From NCBI GenBank assembly GCA_018432645.1, contig JAHDSP010000515.1:1-5070 (forward strand): DNA of 5,070 nt, read 5' to 3'. The position numbers were made by a program, and so were the translations under genes. The DNA comes from Bacteroidales bacterium (GTDB lineage: Bacteria; Bacteroidota; Bacteroidia; Bacteroidales; DTU049). Below the pieces are notes generated by a model. The model had not been told where the DNA came from. It saw only the letters and a program-made list of their open reading frames with translations, and searched no databases. Below, one piece after another: positions 1 through 5,070 of the stretch. How positions within the stretch are numbered: position 1 is the first letter of the stretch; every line of letters starts with the position of its first letter.

Positions 1-1
1 A

Positions 2-853
2 GCTAAAAAATACAATCTAAGAGCGTTATTACTGCATATGGATAATGGTTGGGATACTGATATTGGCATAAAAAATATTGAAACTATTGTAAAAAAATTA
101 GGATTCGATTATATAAATTATAAATTAGATTGGGACGAGTTCAGAGATTTGCAATTATCTTTTTTAAAAGCGTCTGTACCTGAAATAGAAACTCCCACAG
201 ATATAGCTATTTTAGCTGTTAATCATATGATAGCAAGTCAAAATAATATTAAATATATTATCAGCGGAGGTAATTACGCTACCGAAGGTATTTTACCCAA
301 AAGTTGGCATTATGATGTTAAGGATTATAAATACATTAAATCTATTCATAAACAATACGGAACCAAAAATTTAAATAATTTCCCAATATTTGATTATAAA
401 AAAGAAATTTATTATAAATTTGTCAAAGGTATAAGGATAATTTATATACTAAATTATATTAAATATGATCCTAATGAGGCACTAGAAACATTACAAAAAG
501 AATTTGATTGGCAATATTATAATTGGAAACATTATGAATCATTATATACGCAATTTATTCAAAAATATATTTTACCTGCAAAGTTTAATATAGATTATCG
601 TAAAACTACTTTGAGTACTATGATTTGTTCTGGCCTTATTACCAGAGATGAAGCATTAGAAATATTAAAAGAAAAACCTTATAATCAAACATATGTGGAT
701 ACAATAAAACCAATTATCTGTGAAAAACTTGAAATAAGTATCGACGAGTTTAATGACATTATGCAAGCTAAACCAAAAACATATAAAGATTTCAAAAATT
801 CAAAAAGAAAATTAGAATTTATTTATAAGATTTATAGAAAATTATTTAATTAA
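2..853 (+). CDS. N-acetyl sugar amidotransferase (WbpG/WbuX/PseA family), 5'-truncated by the window edge
   Basis: Members of this PP-loop ATPase family convert an acetamido group on a nucleotide-linked sugar to an acetamidino group during O-antigen, capsule or nonulosonic acid synthesis in the cytoplasm. They use ATP and ammonia, usually supplied by HisH/HisF-like partners. The frame is open from base 2, giving 283 visible residues that begin AKKYNLRALLLHMDNGWDTD. This is the stretch that follows the ATP loop in the family, so the ATG at 38 is internal. About 90-100 residues, with the Cys motif and the SGGKDS loop, should lie upstream (family length is roughly 370-385). Visible family signatures are DNGWD (visible residues 14-18), SGGNYATEGILPKSWHY (about 88-104), IH..YG and NNFP, then WQYYNWKHYES (about 170-180) and LPAKFNIDYRK. 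The C terminus looks complete. The 3' end overlaps the convergent kinase gene by 12 bp. The exact sugar substrate cannot be read from this part. Confidence 0.9.
   Translation, partial: AKKYNLRALLLHMDNGWDTDIGIKNIETIVKKLGFDYINYKLDWDEFRDLQLSFLKASVPEIETPTDIAILAVNHMIASQNNIKYIISGGNYATEGILPKSWHYDVKDYKYIKSIHKQYGTKNLNNFPIFDYKKEIYYKFVKGIRIIYILNYIKYDPNEALETLQKEFDWQYYNWKHYESLYTQFIQKYILPAKFNIDYRKTTLSTMICSGLITRDEALEILKEKPYNQTYVDTIKPIICEKLEISIDEFNDIMQAKPKTYKDFKNSKRKLEFIYKIYRKLFN
842..853. other. tail-to-tail overlap of two convergent genes
   Basis: The plus-strand amidotransferase stop (TAA, 851-853) lies inside the last codons of the minus-strand kinase, whose stop is at 842-844. The two reading frames therefore share 12 bp and there is no intergenic space. 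No GC-rich hairpin with a T-run is visible at the junction. Each transcript probably runs into the antisense strand of the other gene, or ends by a factor-dependent route. The overlap is seen directly; the transcriptional consequence is inferred. Confidence 0.9.
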
Positions 854-3800
854 TCTATTCAAAATAATAGTAAATTTTGAGCCCTCTCCTACCCTACTCT
901 TTACATATATTTGACCATTCAGATCATTAATTATATTTTTCACTATTGCTAAGCCTAGACCAGAACCAGATGTTTTCGTTGTGAAATTAGGTTCAAAAAT
1001 TCTAGTTAATTCTGCCTCAGGTATTCCTGATCCATTATCCTCAATTGTAATTATAGTCTTTTCATTCTCAGATCTAATATTAATTTTTATTAGACCACGT
1101 CTATCATCTACAAAAGCCTGCACTGCATTTTTAATAATATTAGTAAAAGCTCTATTTAATCTATTTTCATCGCCATGAATAAATAATTCATCTATATCAG
1201 AATTAAACTTAATATCATAATCATCACTTTGGAATAAAGCCACTAAATTTTGTAATAGTTTAACTATATCCACATTGGTAGCTACAGGCTCTGGCATTTT
1301 ATTAAATTGCGAAAAAGCTGTTGCTATATCAGATAAATGCTCTATTTGCTCGAGTAATGTAGCCAAATATTTATCTATATCTTTTTCGAATCTTTGTCTA
1401 TCATTTTCCCATGTTTTTTGTAGAAATTGCACACTCAATTTCATTGGCGTTAATGGATTTTTTATCTCATGAGCTACCTGCTTAGCCATCTCTCTCCATG
1501 CCATTTCTCGCTCACTCTGAGCTAACTTTTCTGCTTTTTCTGCCAATTCATCAACCATTTGATTATATTGTCGCACCAGCTGACCTATCTCATCATCACT
1601 TCTATATGATATCTTTTCATTTTGACTAGATAAACTCAAGGTTTTTAATCTTTTGCTAATTAATTTTAATGGCCTATTGATATACTGCGTGATGATAAAA
1701 GTGATAATGAGAGAAATGAGTAATAATATAGTATAAATATTTATAAATGTGCCTATAAGCTCACTTAAATCACTCCTTAATTCTGTGATTTGATTAAACA
1801 TCGGTACAGATAATATTCCTACAATTTTTTTATCAATAAAAATTGGGAAATATGCATTCCAATATATAAAATCACCAATATTCTCCTGATTAGTATAATA
1901 CCAATAATTTTGCCAATAGTTATACCAATAAACATTTGGATTTATTAAGTCTGTTAATAATTTATTCTGAAAAAGAGAAAATTGCGTAGATGATAGTAAC
2001 CCACCATCAATATTATAATAATGAAGATCAGAAAAATAAGAATATTTATATCTCCACAATAAAGAATTAATATTATCTGCATTAATGTCATTATTTATAA
2101 TTTCATTTTGCAATGATAAATAAAGTCCATAATTACGTTCAAAATATTGTTTTTGCAATTGATGTAGATAAGTATTTTGTAAATATTTAACAGAAATGCT
2201 ACCTGATATTAAAATCACTATTGTAATGATTAGTATCAATGTCAATTGCAGTCTACTAGCAAAACTTCGTAATATTTTTTTAAGATTGAACCCTTTAAAT
2301 AATAAATAGTAAAAAATATATAACAATAAAACTATTATTGTAAAATAACAAAAAATGCTAATCCAACTTGGCAGAGAATGATTAGATACCAATACAATAT
2401 ATTTTTCATCATTTATTTCACTTTTTATCGCAAATTTGCCGTTATATTTAAATAATTTACCTGTAGGAGCATACTGTATAATATTATCAGCTTGCAATGG
2501 GAAAATAGTATTACCATAGCTTTGTAATAAATTATTATTAAAATATGTAGCATAATCTATCTGTGCAGGTAATAGCTGCTCTTCATCAGCATTAACCAAT
2601 AATTCTAAATATCCCTCTGGTCTGAAAGGTTGTTTTTTATAAAATTCTAAAAACAAATAATGTGGTAGCTCACTATTCAACTTAATACTAAACAAATAAT
2701 AATTAACATCAGCATTAGTAATGTAATATAACTCCTCTGAAATATATTGAGTCTGTGAATGCTCTATGATGCTATCATAATAATTCCAGCAACTTATTAG
2801 ATTATTATTATTTAAAAAAATATCATTACTGCAACAAATAAAACCCAAAATATCATATTTCCCCTGAAATGAAGATAAATAATGATCTTTCAGATATGTG
2901 AGCCAATTCATATTAGTATCTAAATGCTCTGTGTATTTGAGAATAATTTCATCATTATTAATTTGATTTTTCAAATCTTTTAAATGATTTTCTAAGATTA
3001 GATCTCTTTCTGAACTAATTTTGACAGCATTTAATAATAAATAATTAGAGAAACTCTGATGATGAACATGCATAAATAGCCCACTGGTAAGGGCTATAAT
3101 ACAAAATCCAAAAATATATACCAAATATCTTTTGAACCATCGTTTTTTAATAAATGTAAATAAATAAACTATAATCCATATAGCCATCCCTACCATTGAT
3201 AATAAAATAAAAAAACTTTGATTTTTGAATAATAATATCAAAAAAATAACATAAAAAATAAATCCAGAATAAACTATGGGTTTAGATGGTTTATGTATTA
3301 TCATTAACCTCATTACCCAGAGCCATATTGCTAATAAACTAATAACCAATAGTATTACAAAAAAAATATCAATTTTCGTTACTATCCATTCGTAATAACT
3401 ATAAGGAAACTCAGTAGCATTAAATATTTTATATATCCAGATAAAAATATTACCCGATAAAAATAAAGAAATAACAAAATAAAATAATTCTATATACTTT
3501 GTAGGTAATAACTTATAACAAAACTTAATGACTAAAACACCTAACCATAAAATCAAAAATATTTTACCGATATTATTAAAAGCCAATGATAAAGCAAAAA
3601 ATGAAGGATTGAAAATATAATATCTCGCCGACAATGCACCTAATAATATCCAAAGTAAATATGCTACAATAATGATAATGATAAATAATATGTAAACTTT
3701 TTTAGTACCTTTCCATCTATCTGCAAATGAGGTGAATAAAAAATATAAACCAATTAGAAGCAATAAAAAACAAAAAAGTGCTATTAAGTTTTGTGTTTTA

Positions 3801-4378
3801 GTATATTTAACTGGTAAGGGTATAAATTCTAATTGCTCTAAAATAGGTGTTTTATCATTATTGATATTAATCGCAAAATATCCCAAAGGATCTATATGAT
3901 TATCAATACGATTAGCGAGATATTCATTATTTATCAAGTAATTATTCTGTAGCTGCCAGGATAAAATTATATGATAATTAGAAAAATCTTTAGCAAAACA
4001 TAAAAATATACCTCTATCATTTTTTACAATGTATTCTTCATTAATGGACTCATCAATTAAAAAATTATTTGTAGACCAGTAAACTAGACTATCTTCACTA
4101 TAAATAAAAATGCCTGAGTTTTCAAAATAATTTTTTTCATATAATCCTTGTATCCTGTCCCAATCACTACCTTGAACCAATTGTAAAAAAGTTTTATCAG
4201 TAAGAACAGATTTCAGTTTTTCCCAATTTTTATCTATCCTATTGGTTAACTTATTTTGATAAATATATTGATAAATTTGATAAAAAGTATGATTAATAGT
4301 AAAGACAAGAACAGAAAATAAAATAATTGATAAGCTGATTTTTAATTTTTTATTAATTAAAAGTTTTAAATTAGGCAC
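842..4378 (-). CDS. large multi-pass membrane sensor histidine kinase (NtrY-like, Bacteroidota type)
   Basis: This 1,178-residue inner-membrane kinase should sense a signal, autophosphorylate and pass phosphate to an unidentified response regulator. Hydrophobic segments lie near residues 13-29, 197-216, 228-248, 270-288, 295-316, 334-356, 368-384, 388-409, 417-435, 672-693, 710-730 and 874-898. Positive loops such as RWKGTKK, KKRWFKR and FKGFNLKK place 30-196, 436-671 and 731-873 outside the cytoplasm. HAMP is about 898-950 (DDEIGQL 928-934). HisKA holds the phospho-acceptor His970 in HEIKNPLTP. HATPase shows the N box (N1080, N1084), DNGSG 1114-1118, the F box FEPNFTT 1128-1134 and GSGLGL 1138-1143, so catalysis looks intact. 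The start is GTG: an in-frame stop lies three codons upstream, and the next Met is residue 356, after several membrane segments. No Shine-Dalgarno is evident. There is no receiver domain and no regulator gene beside it. Family and catalysis are confident; the signal and partner are unknown. Confidence 0.95.
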   Translation of the reverse strand: MPNLKLLINKKLKISLSIILFSVLVFTINHTFYQIYQYIYQNKLTNRIDKNWEKLKSVLTDKTFLQLVQGSDWDRIQGLYEKNYFENSGIFIYSEDSLVYWSTNNFLIDESINEEYIVKNDRGIFLCFAKDFSNYHIILSWQLQNNYLINNEYLANRIDNHIDPLGYFAININNDKTPILEQLEFIPLPVKYTKTQNLIALFCFLLLLIGLYFLFTSFADRWKGTKKVYILFIIIIIVAYLLWILLGALSARYYIFNPSFFALSLAFNNIGKIFLILWLGVLVIKFCYKLLPTKYIELFYFVISLFLSGNIFIWIYKIFNATEFPYSYYEWIVTKIDIFFVILLVISLLAIWLWVMRLMIIHKPSKPIVYSGFIFYVIFLILLFKNQSFFILLSMVGMAIWIIVYLFTFIKKRWFKRYLVYIFGFCIIALTSGLFMHVHHQSFSNYLLLNAVKISSERDLILENHLKDLKNQINNDEIILKYTEHLDTNMNWLTYLKDHYLSSFQGKYDILGFICCSNDIFLNNNNLISCWNYYDSIIEHSQTQYISEELYYITNADVNYYLFSIKLNSELPHYLFLEFYKKQPFRPEGYLELLVNADEEQLLPAQIDYATYFNNNLLQSYGNTIFPLQADNIIQYAPTGKLFKYNGKFAIKSEINDEKYIVLVSNHSLPSWISIFCYFTIIVLLLYIFYYLLFKGFNLKKILRSFASRLQLTLILIITIVILISGSISVKYLQNTYLHQLQKQYFERNYGLYLSLQNEIINNDINADNINSLLWRYKYSYFSDLHYYNIDGGLLSSTQFSLFQNKLLTDLINPNVYWYNYWQNYWYYTNQENIGDFIYWNAYFPIFIDKKIVGILSVPMFNQITELRSDLSELIGTFINIYTILLLISLIITFIITQYINRPLKLISKRLKTLSLSSQNEKISYRSDDEIGQLVRQYNQMVDELAEKAEKLAQSEREMAWREMAKQVAHEIKNPLTPMKLSVQFLQKTWENDRQRFEKDIDKYLATLLEQIEHLSDIATAFSQFNKMPEPVATNVDIVKLLQNLVALFQSDDYDIKFNSDIDELFIHGDENRLNRAFTNIIKNAVQAFVDDRRGLIKINIRSENEKTIITIEDNGSGIPEAELTRIFEPNFTTKTSGSGLGLAIVKNIINDLNGQIYVKSRVGEGSKFTIILNRLIK

Positions 4379-4396
4379 AAGAATTTATTTTATACA

Positions 4397-4404
4397 CAAA
4401 AATA
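4397..4404 (-). promoter_or_regulatory. possible Bacteroidota -7 promoter element for the kinase gene
   Basis: Read on the minus strand this is TATTTTTG, a full match to the Bacteroidota -7 consensus TAnnTTTG. It ends 18 bp upstream of the GTG start, which would leave a leader of about 10-12 nt. No good TTTG-like -33 box is found 17-23 bp further upstream; the nearest is TTCG at 4421-4424, with a 16-bp gap. The motif is expected about once by chance in DNA this AT-rich, and an identical octamer occurs at 4587-4594. Weak candidate only. Confidence 0.2.
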
Positions 4405-4462
4405 TTAAAATTAAATAAAACGAAGAAGACTCATTTTAAGAAAAATGATAAAAAAATAATCT

Positions 4463-4488
4463 AATGTTTGGAAAAATATTGGATATGA
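4463..4488 (+). repeat. left arm of the inverted repeat
   Basis: Twenty-six bases starting AATGTTTGGA and ending GGATATGA. They pair with 4816-4841 at 24 of 26 positions. Complementarity stops abruptly outside base 4463, so the outer boundary is sharp, as at the end of a mobile element. Confidence 0.7.
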
Positions 4489-4548
4489 ATCTATAATATT
4501 TATATTTTATAAAATCTTGCATTGAGATTAATATTTAAGACTAATTAT

Positions 4549-4583
4549 TTGATATAAAATTATTGAATTATAAGTTTTATCAA
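4549..4583. repeat. AT-rich hairpin inside the inverted-repeat element
   Basis: TTGATA (4549-4554) pairs with TATCAA (4578-4583), then AAA with TTT, then TTAT (4560-4563) with ATAA (4570-4573), enclosing a six-base loop. That makes about 13 pairs with one bulge and one A-G mismatch. There is no GC core and no T-run, so it is not a typical intrinsic terminator. It could be chance in such AT-rich DNA. Confidence 0.3.
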
Positions 4584-4815
4584 TAGCAAAAATATTAATT
4601 ATAGCGAATAAAAAGTATATATATTCAATGATTAGAATTTGATACATAATAAAAATAATAGCGATAAGATGTCAGGTAACACTCCCAATTCCTATTTATA
4701 TTAATTCAATATATCAAAAAACAAAATCTAATTATTCAAACTTATTATATTATTTATTTTAAATTATACTAATCCCATTTAGAATCATATTTAGCAATAA
4801 ATATAGATAAAAAAA

Positions 4816-4841
4816 TCATATCCAATATTAATCCAAACATT
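4816..4841 (-). repeat. right arm of the inverted repeat
   Basis: Read on the minus strand it begins AATGTTTGGATTAATATTGG and ends ATATGA, mirroring 4463-4488. Three bases beyond its outer end are unpaired with the left flank. The gap between the two arms is 327 bp. Confidence 0.7.
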
Positions 4842-4871
4842 TTTAATTAAATTGGGCAGAAAAATATTAAC

Positions 4872-4909
4872 CACAGAGTTCTCAAAGAAGGCACAGAGAA
4901 CACAGAGAA
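4872..4909. repeat. 9-bp CACAGAGAA short tandem block
   Basis: Two perfect adjacent copies of CACAGAGAA (4892-4909) are preceded by two diverged copies, CACAGAGTT (4872-4880) and CTCAAAGAA (4881-4889), with a GG spacer. The minus strand reads as the CTCTGTGTTCTCTGTG type of intergenic repeat that I know from many Bacteroidota and unrelated phyla. Translation gives only short HR..EGTENTE-like peptides that end at a stop, so it is not a gene. The repeat is seen directly; the family resemblance is from memory. Confidence 0.75.
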
Positions 4910-4933
4910 AGATAGAAATTAATTGTCTGAACT

Positions 4934-4966
4934 GGGATTTGTGAGATTAAAGGATTTTTGGGATTT
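4934..4966. repeat. degenerate ~9-bp GGATTT block
   Basis: GGGATTT (4934), GAGATTA (4943), AGGATTT (4951) and GGGATTT (4960) recur every 8-9 bp, preceded by TGTCTGAACT. This resembles a dispersed TCTGAA..GGATTT intergenic repeat that often occurs next to CACAGAG blocks in other genomes (recalled, not searched). It has no coding potential. Its last bases overlap the left arm of the next hairpin. Confidence 0.65.
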
Positions 4967-5034
4967 ACCCCGTTAGATAACTAATTATTCTACTTTTAAC
5001 GTTTCTTTTACTATATATCTCACGGGGTGAATTT
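4961..5034. repeat. long imperfect hairpin with ACCCCGT/ACGGGGT arms
   Basis: ACCCCGT (4967-4973) pairs with ACGGGGT (5022-5028), and AGATA (4975-4979) with TATCT (5016-5020), with one T-C mismatch between them. A TA/TA pair lies further in (4982-4983 with 5012-5013). Outward the stem continues through G-T wobbles and A-T pairs to about 4961/5034. The loop is about 28 bases. The arms are the most GC-rich stretch of the intergenic region. This looks like a palindromic dispersed repeat. A terminator is less likely, because the stem is interrupted, the loop is long and no T-run follows. Confidence 0.65.
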
Positions 5035-5037
5035 ATA

Positions 5038-5070
5038 ATTTGTGCTCATTTGTGTACATTTGTGGATTAT
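5038..5070. repeat. 10-bp ATTTGTG tandem units, running off the window
   Basis: Three 10-bp units lie end to end: ATTTGTGCTC (5038-5047), ATTTGTGTAC (5048-5057) and ATTTGTGGAT (5058-5067). The first seven bases are invariant and the last three vary. The array reaches the right edge and may continue. Similar ATTTGTG..CATTTGTGG strings are common dispersed intergenic repeats in Bacteroidota (recalled). No CRISPR-like spacers are present. Confidence 0.7.

Larger units (their letters stand above)
4463..4841. repeat. inverted-repeat-bounded intergenic element, MITE-like
   Basis: The arms are 4463-4488 (AATGTTTGG..AATATTGGATATGA) and the reverse complement of 4816-4841. They match at 24 of 26 positions; only two adjacent bases differ (AA against TT). 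Weaker symmetry continues inward with small indels: ATCTATA follows both arms, and TGAGATTAATAT (4523-4534) matches the reverse complement of 4766-4777 at 10 of 12 positions. The whole is about 379 bp with no coding capacity. No convincing target-site duplication flanks it; TAAT occurs on both sides but is trivial in this composition. The arms are seen directly. A decayed non-autonomous transposable element is the inference I favour. An invertible promoter segment or a long structured RNA are alternatives. Confidence 0.6.
4379..4870. other. AT-rich gene-free region upstream of the kinase
   Basis: About 490 bp of very AT-rich DNA with stops in all frames and no credible small gene, tRNA or rRNA. 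It contains an inverted-repeat element (4463-4841), a hairpin (4549-4583) and the presumed kinase promoter near its left end. The 9-mer AAAAATATT occurs at 4398, 4472, 4588 and 4860, more often than I would expect by chance. The DNA left of 4378 belongs to the kinase and the DNA right of 4871 is a repeat cluster. Confidence 0.7.

Noticed and set aside
38..40. ATG as the start of the amidotransferase
   Set aside because: The frame is open to base 2 and the preceding residues (AKKYNLRALLLH) match the family, so this Met is internal and the gene begins outside the window.
860..879. CAAAAT/ATTTTG hairpin near the convergent junction as a terminator
   Set aside because: The stem is only six pairs with a single G-C pair, there is no T-run, and it lies inside kinase coding sequence.
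981..1178. 65-codon plus-strand ORF
   Set aside because: It lies wholly antisense to the conserved HATPase domain of the kinase and resembles no family; it is a shadow.
1275..1472. 65-codon plus-strand ORF
   Set aside because: It is antisense to the HisKA region of the kinase, where constraint on the real gene keeps the opposite frame open.
4737..4744. TAAGTTTG on the minus strand as a promoter -7 box inside the element
   Set aside because: It matches TAnnTTTG but has no -33 partner at the right distance, and such octamers are expected by chance here.
4457..4847. TAAT target-site duplication flanking the inverted-repeat element
   Set aside because: The four-base match is not flush with the arm ends and is expected by chance in DNA of this composition.
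4870..4921. Short reading frame through the CACAGAG repeats (HRVLKEGTENTEKDRN)
   Set aside because: It has no start codon and ends at a stop after 16 codons; such peptides are artefacts of 9-bp repeats.
4871..5070. CRISPR array
   Set aside because: The repeats are 9-10 bp with no unique spacers between them, and no cas gene is present.

Overview
The DNA is strongly AT-rich and looks like a low-GC member of the Bacteroidota. The best evidence is the large minus-strand kinase. Its motifs, including AWREMAKQVAHEIKNPLTP and a membrane-proximal NIGDFIYWNAYFP block, are those I associate with the roughly 1,200-residue NtrY-like histidine kinases of that phylum. Its GTG start has no Shine-Dalgarno sequence, which fits the same phylum.

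Layout: the left edge (2-853, plus strand) holds the 3' three-quarters of an N-acetyl sugar amidotransferase gene (WbpG/WbuX/PseA family), a surface-polysaccharide enzyme. Its start and ATP-binding loop lie outside the window. It runs tail-to-tail into a 1,178-codon membrane sensor histidine kinase (842-4378, minus strand), with the last 12 bp of the two genes overlapping. The kinase has about 12 predicted membrane segments, three extracytoplasmic stretches, then HAMP, HisKA and HATPase domains.

The remaining roughly 690 bp (4379-5070) has no credible gene. Its first part is framed by two inverted arms (4463-4488 and 4816-4841) matching at 24 of 26 positions, with weaker symmetry continuing inward. 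This looks like a decayed miniature element, or less likely an invertible segment, directly upstream of the kinase. Its second part (4871-5070) is a pile-up of short-period repeats: a 9-bp CACAGAGAA block, a roughly 9-bp GGATTT block, a long hairpin with ACCCCGT/ACGGGGT arms, and 10-bp ATTTGTG units running off the right edge. Similar repeats are scattered between genes in Bacteroidota and other phyla.

The two genes have no evident functional link. They are convergent, no response regulator is visible beside the kinase, and the glutaminase/cyclase partners expected for the amidotransferase are not in the window. I found no clearly new protein system. The least explained features are the intergenic inverted-repeat element and the repeat cluster.
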